NCBI RefSeq assembly: GCF_020882245.1
Contig: NC_083598.1
Location: forward strand, 57,821,858-57,885,857
Direction of reading: 5' to 3'
DNA from: Rhopalosiphum padi
Lineage: Eukaryota; Arthropoda; Insecta; Hemiptera; Aphididae
DNA: 64,000 bases
Of this stretch, positions 13,501-28,600 are shown piece by piece. The translations under genes and the position numbers were made by a program. How positions within the stretch are numbered: position 1 is the first letter of the stretch; every line of letters starts with the position of its first letter. The notes below the pieces were generated by a model. The model ran no database searches and was not told where the DNA came from. It saw only the letters and a program-made list of their open reading frames with translations.

Positions 13501-16500
13501 TTTGCACGAACTACCGTTTTTTACGCCCCGAATGCGCTTTTCAACATATTATTATTAGACTCATGACAGACCACCACTGACCAAAATCTAAACAGCGATA
13601 CATATACTGCGAAAGACTATCTTACAACTATATATTATTATATTTCCTAGTGAGATCTGTAAATACGACATGACACACACGGGTAGGCGCATGGGTGGAT
13701 ATAATATTTATAAGAAGATACTCGTCGACAACTCGTGCTACTCACTATAGATGCACAATATTAGATGCCTACTCGGTTTCACGCGTTATGATTAATGATC
13801 GGTAAACAATAATTAGCGTGTACATTATCATTATCATCATTACCGTGTGTATGTATACCAGCTGACGACTATCGTTTGTCAGATAATCAGTCGCAACTAT
13901 TAATCAACGTCACATTAACACCTCGGCATGTGCACTACAGGTGTAACATGCTACGGCGGTAACGGCAGCGCCGTATTTGCAAACTTGAACTTCGTGTTTC
14001 GATATTGCATTCATTATTTCGGCGTTCTTATCCTTTGAAATAATATATAAACAACATATATATTTTCAGATCTCCACAACTTTTTTTGAAAACTCTTATC
14101 TATTTATGTAATATAATAATATATATAATTTATATCTACACTGCAAGTTAATTATTTACACGCGATATTTCTATCTAGTAAATTAACTGCATATTTTTGT
14201 TTATTTTTGGCTCTACAAGAGGTTTTTTACTCCGTCCACTGCAAAAATTCATAATAATACTTCCCACAGTCTACTGAATTAGACAAGAATGTTTTTGACA
14301 GAAAAAAATCACTAAGAAATTACAATTATTTTACAAAGAAAATACCGCTTTCGGATAATCATCGTGGAGCTGTTGTATATATTATTTTATACACGTGCAT
14401 CTGCACGATGAGAATGCGTTCATGTATCTTATAACATATTATAATATAGTCTCTATAAGATAGTATATTGATTACTGTGATTACGTTAGGTATATTCAAT
14501 TTGTCCGTTGCTGCCGTTCTCGGTCGTCTGTTCTCGCGATTTTATAATAACAATTATATATATTCTAGTAGTACACCCGTGCCCTATATATATATATATA
14601 TATATGTATACATGTTTCATAATAAATTAAATAAGAATAATCCATTACACCTATAATTATCTCACGCAGTTTAATCCACGAGTTTAACACGTGTGTGCGC
14701 GGCAGATAAGTTCACATCATGATGGCATTTATCTACCAGGTCCGTACACATAATATATGAACATTATATACCTACTACGATAATAAGTAAACGGGATAAG
14801 GACTCGACCGAGGTTTCCCCCTACCCAACCATCCACAACAAGAACCTTCAAACTACAATTCGACAAGTATGTGCGCACCGCTTAATCTGTTTAAAATTAT
14901 CGTACGGTCGATTTCTGAGAGTGAACCGGACGAACCGGGATAATATTATGATGATACGAGCATAGAATAAATGGTTTTAAATTGTTTTTAAAAGACCTTA
15001 TTCGAGACTGATATACATACCGGAAAACATCGTTTCAACGGTAGTTAGTTAGCATATATTAAAATATCCAATATACCTAATAAATAATTATCCATATTAT
15101 ATTATGAGAAACCGTCGCAGGGGAGATAATCACCACCGCTATCTCATTAATGCATCCTACCGCTGCAACTCGTCATCGAATGCTGTTACAATATATTATG
15201 ACGATGATAATAATAATAATAATAATAATAGATGGACTATATATACTGGAAAAATAAACAGGAAAACCATCTGTTGAGTATACGGAAAATAACGTAGTCC
15301 TCAGAAGGTCGGCCGCGATGGTTTATACTATAATAACGGTGTATACATACGGTCGGTAGTGGTCGCGCGCGCACATACACGTATATATTATATGTGTGAA
15401 TCGGACAGAACCTAATCGAGATTCCATTCGTCGCGAACACTCCGCCGCCGCCGTTCAATTATATATTATTATTATTATGATTGTTATAATATGGCTTGAT
15501 GGTAGTATCGCGTACAATATCGTTGTGCGTTTCTCACGGGCGATTAACCGAATTTCGTATACATACGTGTAATATAATAATAATATGTAGGTACACACAT
15601 ACACACACAGAAGAGACGATCGTAACGTTTTATGACACACAATAATATATTATTATTATTAGTATTACGAATACGATAGTGCATTTATTGCAGTGCAGAA
15701 TAGACGTAGTATTACGACGGTTACAGATAATCGCGATTTGGAGCAAACCGTACACGAAAAACCGGTTGCATCATCCGCAGCTGATACGCATTATACATGT
15801 ATCTATAGGCGACCGGTTTGTGCGTGGTGTTCGATCACGGAAAAAAAGCGTCCTCCGCATACATAGAACATGATATGCCTACTATCGCGCGCAGATGATA
15901 CGATACGCGCGTGTTATACATGACATATACAATAATATTGTGTGATTATTACAGACGCGAATTGGAAAAAAAAATTACAAAAACCGCGATTGCGCGACTT
16001 CGGATCGTCGTTTTTTCCGTATAAGGCGTAGGTACTTCCCACCAAATATATGTATATATACTCTCCACTTGTATTTACTTATTGCTGTCAGTATTGTACG
16101 GGTAGATACAATGTGTATATTAGATTATGTTATACCGTTGCGCTCAGTGCTCATCGGCCGACGAGCCATAATATATTACCATAATATATACACACAACAT
16201 ATTATAGTATAATGCGTAGACTGTGAGCGTGCTGTTCGCGCACCGTGCGAATTACCGTGGGCGGCCGACGACGGGACCCGCCGTTTGCCCACACAGAAAA
16301 CGTTTAACGATGCAATATATTACATCTCCCTTTGAAGTCGAGACGTATAGATGGTATAATACATGCATCTGTGCCATAGATACTATATTGTTGTAACAGT
16401 ATATATATATGTATTCGTGGTATATGGTGGTAATAGTGCGGTATATACCTATAGTGGTGGTATACGGTTCTCACAGTCAAAACCTTTGAGAGGACGTACA

Positions 16501-16644
16501 ACACACATCTATTATATATACGTATGTATAAATGACACACAACGTATTTTATTTCTGTATTTCTTTCCTTCTTTCTTTCGTTTTATCGATCTGTGTAATT
16601 TTTTCCCCGTTTTTTGTTCAACGAAGATGTTGGACGTTTATACG

Positions 16645-16679
<35 letters not shown>

Positions 16680-19600
16680 GTGAAAAACGTTTCGTACATA
16701 TCGTCACGTATGACGGCGGACCGACCGACCGACCAGCCTGCTGGACGAGCGTATGGAGGAGGAGCAGAGAGCGCATAACTGTAGATCGTCGACGGTAGGT
16801 CGATACGCCGTCGTGGATCGCCGCGACGCGTCGGATCATCACACACACTTCAGCAGTAATGACGATATTCGACCAAATACAATATTCTATTATAATACTA
16901 GCATGCTATTTGTATCATACGCGTCACCTAGGTGCATTATATGCATATTAAATATACTATGATTATATAATATATATATGTCTGGCGTCTGCAGTTCTCG
17001 TAAAAAAAAATAAAAATAAAAAATAGAGTCTCTTGGACTTAAAAAATATAGCTTCCCTCCAAACATAAATCATCAACTAATACATAAAATATACAAGCAT
17101 TAATTCAAGTAACAATTATATATACTTATAAGTAATTAAAATAAATACTTCTGGAAAAGGGCATTTATTCACATTAAAAATGATTTTAATTAATTATACA
17201 TGAAGTAAACCAGCTATATTAATTTATTCATACCCTTTAAATTGTAAATTAATTATATTTCACGACTATTATATGCATTATCATAAAACAAATAAGTTAT
17301 ATAGTTCAAAGCATTAAATTTTAATATCTCATTAATTCATTATCCAATACAATTTTGTGTCAACAAAATAACAAAAATAAATATGTACCCATGTTAAAAA
17401 AAATTTCGTAAAACACTAGTTGATATACAAATAATTAATACAGAAATGAACTCAAAATATTAAAATGAAAAATACAAAAGAGCTCTCTTAGCGCACGTAC
17501 TCACGTGGCCACACAATTTAAGTTGTGTATTTAATATCGTTTGTAGGTATTATAGGTGACGAAAACGACATCGTAGAATTATTCTAACGGTATATCGTAT
17601 TATTAAAACGATGGATGAAATGAACGTCACGTCGTCGGTGCATAAATGTAATCGTTTTCCGCGAAGATTACGAATAGTTTCGCGTATATTATTCCGATAA
17701 TGTTACATATATAATTACTTCTGACGTCCAGAACTTCGGAACTTTAAATAGACATACTTTAGGCATCCAAGACATTTGTCCTAATTAATCAGTCAAATAC
17801 ACATAGATGGGCGTTGTCGCAGGATCGACTCCGATCACTCACGCCACCGTGTACGATAGTGTGTGTATGTGTCGTGTTATTTGTGTTATTGTTTCTATAT
17901 CCAACCTATCCAGAGACGATCAGAGACGATGAGTCTATATATTCTGCTGCTGCGGCGGTGGCGATCGTCTGGCCGACATCATCACTGAACCGCCACCGCC
18001 AACACATATACACAATAATACGATACATTATAGTGAGACGTCTAGTTTAGAACGGCTGTACGATAAAATCATCGTCGTTGTCGTCATTGTTTGCCGTTGG
18101 CGTGTACAATAGGACGTTGTGCGCGCGCGCCGCCGCTGTCACGACCGCGCCGAAGCACGACGCGCCCGCCGACATGACCACTGCAAGCCTCCTTCACAAA
18201 CGTCGAAAATATACAAAAATATACATAGTAATAATAATGATAATAATAATAACAAGATGGTTATAATAAAATTTATAATAACGTAATAATGACCCATATT
18301 TTGTGCGATGTCTTTTTCTCCGCGATCCGTGTTTTCCGGTCGCGAGCGCGCGATTTTATACACCGAATGTACCTACATACTGCGAGACCAGTCGTGGCGG
18401 ACGAACCGTTTTTACGACTTACGCGAAAGCACAGATAGTCGATATGATAATAATAATATATAAAATATATTATCGTTGTAATAGGTACACACCTTGTCAA
18501 TTTAATTTTAAAATTAAAATATATGACTACGTATTTTAGGCATATATTGAAGATTGTATAAACTACCATTATTAACAACCACAGAAGAGCTAAAAAAAAG
18601 TCAATCACAACTCATACATAAGAACAAATTTGAATATTTATTAGATATTGTTTGTTTAACCAACAATTTATGTCATAGTATAAAACATAATTTATAAGTA
18701 CCATTAACTAAACTTTAAATAGTATTATTGTCTATAATGTATCAATTAGCACTCAAAACCTAAAAATTAAAAATATATCATAATTTTAAATAATATGTAC
18801 ATAAAGAACTACATGGTGACAAATATAATCGGCTAAGCATGAAGGTAATGCAAATTACAATGATAATACAAGACAATTCAGATATAAAAATATATATTAT
18901 ACTATAAACAATAATCACTGCAGACTACAGTTATACAATCACGGTGACTTGGGATCTATTATATTATCATCAATTAACAATTACTACAGTTAAAGTCGAT
19001 CCGACAACTATAACTGCATCCACTGGATTGCATATGCACTGCATTAACGTGATTAGAAATACTATTACCGATAAACGTCAATAAATGCCGATGACGTACC
19101 ATATTATAAGTATTAGGACGATTTGATTTTGACAATCCGGAAGTTTTGAAAATTAATTTCAACGAATTGAATAGGTGACTGTAGAAATAGTTTTTTTTTT
19201 TAGGCACACGCGTCGACTTTTTCTTGCGATACACACTATTATAAATTGTAGTCAGATGCACAGCGCGTCTACATATTAATACATAGTTTTTTCTTTAAAT
19301 ATTATTATACGTGTACCTGTGCAGTATACAACGTGCGTGTTGCAGAAGTTTGAGAGTATGTACGTTTTGTTTTTTTTACACTTACGGCAGCAGCGACTCA
19401 TTGTGTTCATCGCGCGCCAATTTTCCTTTTGTTGCTCGATAATAATGTAAAAAGAAGCATTTCTTATTTATTTTTCGTGCACCCGTTTTTGTTTCCGCAC
19501 CGTTTTTGTTTCTCTTCTCGGAACGAATCGAACACGTTCTAGTGCACCAGAGAAATCTCCCTTCTATAATGGAATGCCGTTTTGATTAGGTTGTGGAAAA

Positions 19601-22600
19601 ACGAAATATTTCCGGTCAGAAAACACATTATTATTTTATTATTATTATTGGCGACAAACGTATTGTTTTCGCAAATGTATAATTTTATAATTTATAATAT
19701 TTTTCTTCAAAATCGAATCTTAGGGTATAATATATAAGTATTGTGCATACCCATAAACGGAAAAATAAACATATCTGCGCATATCGCAGTTCAACGTCAA
19801 AATACTGTCGCCTGTGGGTGAATCAACTGGTCGACGGCTATCTGTTTGTTATTAATTATTATTATAACTGTTTCACAGTTATTATTAGGTGTAATCCGAG
19901 TAAAACTCATTTCCCACGGACGCCGCATGGACGGTCACGGGAGAACCGTCATAAAACAATTATCATCGTTGTTGTGAACATAATATAATATTATAATAGA
20001 ATATTTTATCAAAATGACATTTCGCTAAATAAAACAGAACGTGCAAGTCGGTTGTCTGCCAAAATAGTATGATTCATTATCATAGATATGTATCGTAACT
20101 CATCAGTATCTATAAATGATGCAAAAAAAATTTCGATGAAAACCGCCAACGATATCCAACAATTTTCGCACTCAATATACGTAGACTGGAGATTGATAAT
20201 GCACGTTTTTAGTGGATATTTTAAAAATACAGTACATGTATAAATTAATTCTGCAAAGTCATATTCACGCCAGGCTTTCAACAACTTTGAATGGAAAACC
20301 CGTGTATGTTTTTAAAATTCGCGAACAAAATGAATTTTAAGAATACAAATAGAAAATAATTAATACGTAGAAAACCTACTTCAAACACAGTGTTTATTTA
20401 TACATACAGCATCACGCCATCACGACAAAATAGGTGACCAATATCGACGAAACGTTCGATGAAATCCAACAATTGTACAATATTTCGACCCATCAATATG
20501 ATATGGAAACGTATACACACATAATCATGTATAAATACTTTTGTCATAACACAACAGTGACGTCGTCTTCACCGTGAAAATAAAACGAAATACATCGTTT
20601 CCTTGGACATAATTCTCGTCCGTTTCTTAAACCGGAGCGAGATCATCTCATTATTATTATAATATATAATATTATATTGTTGAACCGATCGCGAAGATAT
20701 ATAATGCACGAATGTCTCCGTCCGCAACAATGGCATCTTCCCGGAATATATAATTATAGGAAAGCGGGCCGAGCAGCTGTGATCGTAAATAAAATTAGAA
20801 AAAAACGTATAGAAAATATATTTTATTATATAAAAAGTCAACAGTAATAATAATAAAACAGCGGCGGGTGCGCACGAAAACACACAGCGCGAAAACAGAG
20901 GATGACCACGATTTATTTAATTGCATTTTCGTTATTACTTATAATATATATATAATATAATATAGGCCGGGACACAATATACGTGTCGGAGACGGACGGT
21001 TTTTATACATATTTTTTTTTTAACCCGTCCATTATTATTTTCGTCGCGACCAGGAGAGCAACGGATTGTTTCACGTTTTTCATTATTATTATTTTTTTTT
21101 CAATTATTACGTTATACTTTGGACACAGAAACACATGATCCGATTAACAATCGTCCTATGCATGGGGCCACGAATATAATAATGTAGGTCAGGAATAGCT
21201 GTACGGCACACCGCCGCCGCCGACTCCTGAATATCCTCTGTTTCCGCCAACCAGCAGTAGTTACATAGTATCCACCTATGAAGTACCTATTTGTAGTGGG
21301 CCGTGTTGAACACGATCAGGTCGTCGCCGTTCGCGAGAAGCGCGCGTCTCATTAAAATCGGAATATAATATCATATATGTATGAAATAAAACACATATTC
21401 AGAATAGAAAAAATCCGACAAAAAACTGGTTTGACGCACACACGAACGATAATAATATTATAAAATATATACAGATGCAAGAGACATAGCGTGCGCCTCT
21501 GGCGCAAACTTGCCGTTACGCGGTATAAATATATTACTTTATAACATAATATTATGCTGTGTTATTCTTATTGATCGTTTATGGTATAAATAATATAATA
21601 TATAAACGTGCACTCCCGAAGTAGCGATGACTAATAATAAAATATTTATAGTGGGTTCGATAGGCGAATAAAAATCCGCGAGGAAAAACTATAATATATT
21701 ATGCAAACGTTGTGAAAAACGAGTATTCATAGCTGCAGGTACATAGAATTCGTTTTGTGATCAAAAACTCACCAAGCTCCTACTACCTATACCTATTATG
21801 AGTACACCATCATGTGCATTCATAAAATATAATAAGAAATTTGAAATATTAATAAATACAATTTTTTTAGTATTAATTTTTTCCATAACAAACACAAACC
21901 ACGTAATACAATTAGTTGTCAGGTCATTCGAATAGTTTCTTGCATTATTATGTGAAACAGAGAAACAGAGAATCCAAGTTGTTACAAAAAATTAAAACGT
22001 CACGTCACATAATACAATTTTCTGGAGGAAGAGGACTAAAGTCGGTATAATTATTCGATGTCCATGTTGAAGAACAATTCTCGGAAGAAAAAAATGTTAA
22101 CAGAAATGGGTAAAAACAAATTTTCTAAGAACATTCGTTAAATATACGTCGACTGTCCATTAATGTGTATACTTATCAAGACAAGCGATTATCTACAGTA
22201 CCGTAACATAATTCAATATAATAATACGTCATGTTTCATGAACCAAAAATACAAAATTTTAATCAATCTCGCAGGATTGCTTGGAATCTAGCGGACCGCA
22301 AACGATATATAATATATATTATAATAATATCTCAAACCGAACTAAAAACGCGTTCGGTTTTACTGATATACATACATTAAACCGTAAACTATTACAAATT
22401 ATACACTACTATATCTACTATACGTATATACATATTATAATATATACATGAATTTGTGTAAACTGTTAAATTTAGTTAAACTTTTTTTTTTATTATTATT
22501 GTACCGCGCTCCTAGATATCTCCCCTTCACCATACAACGCACGTATATATCGCAGCTATTTTTCAACGAACATAAAGAGTATAATTTAATATGTCGCTCG

Positions 22601-25600
22601 CATACACCGTTGTACTGTGCCAATATAATATTGTACTCTCGGGTAAAGTCTAATTTAAAAAAAAAATCAATAAACAATTATTATGTATGATATGGCCAAC
22701 TAATTATTATACAAAATATAATTATTAATATTTAGGGGATATTTTACAAATAATTTGAATATTAGGTACTCGAAACTGAAATATTTAATAACGGCAGTTT
22801 TATTATGCTCGTGTCATAAAAAATAACTGAAACTGATAATCATCACATTTAATCCGGAATCACTTTTATCAAAGAACCTTGACGTATCGTCAAAAGTAAA
22901 TGTAAATGTAAAGTGTCGTTAAATGTATAGTTTTTTAAGATTCGAAAATTCTACACAGTTCTAATGCATTTTTTAACAATTACCAACACTTAAATAATGT
23001 AAGCTTATAAAAAAATGCAAATATAATTAAAATGTATATATTATATAAAAATATATGTGTACACTGTACGTGTACCTACTACACTTATAAGTTTTCAACG
23101 TAATTATGTCTCAAATATGCAATTAATGAAATTAAACATACTACAATAGAATAGGTAAAGCGAATATTTTTTTCTGTACGCGGTTTTTTTTATTATGTCC
23201 GAGAAATGATAATTATAAATTATAACAGAATTCGGTTATTGGTTATTTTTTAACAATATTTGCATCGTATTATATATTCCACGTATCCGCGTAACCTATG
23301 TAGTATAATATATATTATTATGCAATAATAATAAATAAAATATATGTAATAAAATATAATAGAGGACACCGTCGGTGAAATTGAATACTGCGGTTTTTTA
23401 AAAATTCTCTAACGTAAAATATGAAAAAAAATATTAAAAACATCTCTTTGATTATACGAAAACTGTAGCTGAGGTATTGGACGTTTATAGTAGTTGCAAG
23501 CTATTTATTTTGCATTATTAGGTACAATATTTTTTTCTACGTGTTTTATTAACTATAAAACGTATACGGTGGATTTTTGTACCCACACACACAGACACAT
23601 ATTTATTAATTTAGGGCTTGTAAATTTATGCATTTACATATTGTTTTTGCTACATAGGAAAATGAGTTGAATGAAGTACAATATGTTTCGTAACAAAAGT
23701 AATAAGAGTGTAAATTTCAAAAGTACATATTTATTTACATTTTGGTTTAATATAAGTAGATTTTTTGGAGTGATTAGCACATATTGTATTATCTAATTTT
23801 CATTTTATTTTATTGAGATATATTTATTTAGATACATTATCTTTCTAATGTATGACTAGATGTCTAGATGAGTTTTATTTGTTTTACGACAATATCATGA
23901 AAACAAACTATCAAATAAAATCACAGGAAATAAAATAAAACTTAAAAATGAATAGATATTTCTTGTTATTTCAAAATCTGATTTTTAAAATTATACTGCA
24001 CACATTTAAAATTTATAATTTTAGATTTTTAGTGCATAAGTGGATTATTAACAAGCTCTAATTATAATTACGCATTAATATAATTTCAATTCCTCGTGCA
24101 CCAAACAATACTATAAATAATACGATACATCGTTTCGTACGTAAATAATAATATCATATCCGTCGTTTGGTTAATGTTTTAGTGTTCGTATTAACATCGA
24201 AGTGCATATTAAAACGGGCCGCTGAACACGATAAAGCATCCTCATTACATTATTGTTATTATTTTACGAAATCCCCGTTATACGCATATTATATATATAT
24301 ATATGTGTATATTTATTTATTTTATTTGTTTATGTGTGTAAAAATATATGTGTCACATGGTTTGACCACAAAAATTTCCTTGCGATATAGAGTTATGCAC
24401 CGGTGCACGGTCGAAGGGCGTAAGCGACAGAGGCGGTGAACACGTGTTAATCGACCATTTCTCCGGATGGCGACATGAATATATATAATGTCATAATGAG
24501 TATGGTATGTCCGTATATCACAAATCCTTATGTTATTATTATTATGTGTTTACTAAGACGGTGGAGTGAGGGAAAGATATTAGTCGATTCGCACGAGTTA
24601 CATCGACAGCTACCGATGGATAGCGCGGTGACCAAGTATATATATATCACACTAAATCAGCTATTTTCGCGCAATACGCGACACGCAGAGGTGAATACGC
24701 GACAAAAACGAGTTCATAACAATGATCGCGGAAAGCGATTTACTAGAGCCAAAACGCCCACTGCTGCAATAAATTATATACTGCTGAAAATCAACGACAC
24801 AATCATACATTAGATCATTATTGAACCTACTAAAAATAATAAGCTGTAGCTTTATCCAATACAATTAGAGGCGTCTTAGAAGGAGAGGGATAAAAGGCCA
24901 AGTAAATTTCATAGTTAATTGATCTGTAACTACACAATTTTCGTTGATATACATAAATATATTAATAGAATTGAATGTATATGAATTTATTATGCACTCT
25001 AATTAATAAGTAATACAAAAGGTTAAATTTTAATAAAATGTAGGTAGTAGGTATATTATATTTTGTTGTCTTAATATATAGTAAAAACCCTCTGTTCATG
25101 AACCGATTATGTAAACCTCGTGGTTTAAGTCTTCATCAAACTCTAGCTCATTGAAAAAAAAATATATATTTTACAATAATCAATTCAAAAGTATACGTAT
25201 ACAAAGATCGACTTTAAACCTTTGTTTTTCACCCCTCCTCCCAAAAACGGGTCAAGTATTACCCCCGGGTGTAGTATCTCCGTAAACACATCACCACCAT
25301 TATTATGGATACAACATTTTTGTTTCCAGATTGTTTTATTATTATTTTAATTTTGGTAAATCCAATATATATATGGCGTGTAACGTATGTAAATGAAACA
25401 CACGAGAAAACGACAGTAGTGGTTCTAGAGGTTTTAATATTCATCAGATTTGTATTATACATCACTTTGTAATCTTCCGTTTCCCTCTAAAATAAATATT
25501 TTATTTATATATATTATTTTAAACCATATATTGCACAGGTAAATAGTGCATGAAACTGCAGTACAGTAAATACGTATGAAGGCATGTAATAAACGTTCTC

Positions 25601-28600
25601 GCTTGGATTGTACATAGAAAACGAAACGTATATTATAATATATTATTCTATATAAATTACATATTATAGTATATGGGTTTGGATATAATATATAATACAG
25701 TAATATATGGCTTAATTTTGCGCTCGTATTTCCGTTTTTCGTGCGGTACCAATTTGCGTTTGAATTTTGTTTTCTATACACCCGCATACACAGCGTGATA
25801 GTATCATTATTAAACCGGGATGGGTTTTTATTTTTTAATATACCGACATGTGTGGGCCGCCGACCGCAACGACGATAACCTATAATACACTCCAGTACTG
25901 CCTATTTTACAGTTTTTACAAAAACATTTTTTTCTTTTTTTTCAGACAAGACCAGCGTGAGCGCGCTATATGCGTGCATCATGATACTGACGGTAGCATC
26001 GGCCACGTCTTTACAAGACTGCGAGGCTGACATGACGGGATTCGAGCTGGTTACCGGGTACGTGTTCACAGCACCCGATGACTTGCTGGACAGCATACCC
26101 GGCACGCTGATGTTGACCGATTGCCTGGAGGCTTGCCACGCTAACGACACATGCGAATCGGTCAACTACGAGACCGGTCTGTGTGTGATGTTCTCGTCCA
26201 ACGCTGACGCATATCCAGGTAAGATAATAAATGATTGACATTTTTGGAAAAATATTTAAAAAGTTACCTCCCAATAAATGCCACATTATATCAAACACTA
26301 GACTTTTATTCACGACAATAAACAATTCTTTTACTGTTCCTTTTAAGTTATAACTTATTACAATAGATAAATAAATATTTTTGTTTCGTTTTTACTAAAG
26401 ATAAATACATTTTTACTTCGTATCTTAAACCATATAGATTTTACTACTATACCCATGCCGTAATTTTAAATAAAAATACAACTTCAATTCAATATTCATT
26501 ATGTACATAACGAAAATAGCTCCAATGTTAAAAATTAAAATAACGAATCATTTTCGTTGAAAAAAAACCCTAAACAATTCGTCACAATTACAAAAATTAA
26601 ATTTTTCTGAAATGGCTATATAATATCATAATATATAGTAAGCGTACAAGTTTATGCAGAGAAAACACACACGAAAAGTTTTTGCTACGAGTATTCCGTA
26701 TTAAGAAAATTAGCCTGTATAAGCCAGAAGCCTATTATATTATTATATTAAGCTTATAATAATGATAATAATATCAAGTATTACGATAATTACACGCATA
26801 ATAATAACAACACGATATCATACACATGATGCATATATAAATATAGGAGTACACGCAAACATTGCGCGGTGCGTGTCTGGGATGTATCTTCTGAGGCGAT
26901 ATGGCCGAGGGTGTGGAGTGGAAATAGAAGGTGCGCGGGCGTGGATATCGTGGGAGTGTTGCGATGCTGCTTCTTTCCGGTTATAGGTCGGTAGCAAGAA
27001 CGTGCGCCATATATATTATACATAATAGATAGTGGCGTGACGTCGTGATGCACCAAAGTCATCTTAACCCCACGAGCTTTTTATACAAAATATGCATAAA
27101 ATAGTATATTACGAGCATTTTCTCAGTGGAAGTATACCCTCTATCGGTTCCAATAATACCAATTCAAATATTTCCTTCGCTGTAAGTCTCTGTAAAAACC
27201 AAAAATCCGTATGTATATACATATATTGTATATAGGTGCACGGCTATAACCCGGTATTGGGTCATATATTCGATTAAACGATAAGCAGTGTAATACATTT
27301 ATATACTCGTACTCTTCGCGTTCTCCAGACATAAAACGGTTCTTCGACGCGAACTATCAGTGATGACGGAGCACGGCGAAACATTTACTGGGTCGTGATT
27401 GAAATAAACTAAATATACGTTACGGGTGGTACATTTTTTCTGACATTGAACTTCATACAAATGACTCAATTTCATGGAATGAATACTTAACTACATTAAA
27501 ATAAACGAACAAATATTTTTCCTACGGGAAAACAAAACGGATTTATTTCACAAAATTCTTGAAGCTACGAACAGTTGAATTATTGTCAATGTCGTTAACG
27601 TTTGCAGATCAGACGAATTTAAACTTTACTATATTATATATACGGCAACTATAACCTCCCAGAGTAGTGATATACAAGTTTTTCAAAATATTATTTTTTA
27701 CAAAAATGGTTTTAAGATTATACGAATTAGACTTATTTCACTTTCAAATAAATAAATAAACAATTTCCCAATATCACATATCACAATGTGACAATCTCTC
27801 ATTATTATCACACAGACATTGGTAGACCAAATGTAATAAATAAAATATTAATAGTAATAATTGTATAAATTCAGAAAATAATATAATAACTGTAAAAATA
27901 CATTAAGCAGTAAGCACGTTATGTTTAGGAGGTATATTCGCATATAAAATGCGATGATTGGGCAACAAAAAATGTAAACAGATGGGATTTTGGCAAGTTT
28001 GGTGATGATAAATGCGCGACCACAGAGTAACTGCAACAGTGGGCGGAGCGGTATTTGGCCTTATGCATCTTAGCGGAACAGGCGATTTATGACATTGGCC
28101 GTCGAGGGGTTTTTTCGCTCTTTCGATAATATTTCGTTATTTTTGTAGGATGTCGACGACCGCGAGATGCGCGAAAAACGGGATAACGCGATAATCGGCC
28201 GACGGTCATGTTCGGACACGCTTTAAACCGAAGCGATTATTATTATTATTATCACGATATTTTGTTATTATTATTATTATTATTATATATACCTATAAAT
28301 ATAAACGAATATTTATACACGGCTCAGTGTATTCAGGCGCGGATTTTCTTTATCAATTGTACGTGTCCTTTGCCCAATCATTGATTATTACCTAAACGCC
28401 GCGCGGTGTACCTCAGGCGCAGCCGATTATAGGCGAGATAATCGGTGCCTCCCCACCCATCTCACAGACCAACGAATACTATACGAACGATTCAATTATG
28501 TTACAACGACAAACATGGGTGGTATCGCGTGCAGAGACATCTCATAATATTATTAATAAAAAAAAAAATTAATAAAAAATAATTAACAAAAATTAATAAA

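Larger units (their letters stand above)
4513..25945 (+). other. ZP gene intron 1 (about 21.4 kb)
   Basis: The donor is GTAAGA and the acceptor a long T-run ending TTTTTTTTCAG. No coding exon was recognised on either strand inside it. It carries many microsatellites and scattered CpG-rich patches (about 5.6-5.7, 15.8-16.3, 16.6-16.9, 17.8-18.2 and 21.0-21.3 kb), making it compositionally unlike the AT-rich DNA right of 37 kb. Such a long first intron is a usual place for tissue-specific enhancers. That role is inference. Confidence 0.6.

Noticed and set aside
14221..14280. Minus-strand RLWEV motif suggesting a stray WD40 exon
   Set aside because: An in-frame stop follows within a few codons, and the upstream residues do not fit a WD40 blade.
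16363..16848. Open frames with Thr-His or Val-Cys repeats
   Set aside because: They are readings of the CA/CG microsatellite at 16638-16683 in different frames.
25086..25130. AACCCTCTGTTCATGAACCG, resembling a mariner-type terminal repeat
   Set aside because: No matching inverted end or TA-bounded partner was found nearby, so one end alone is not enough.
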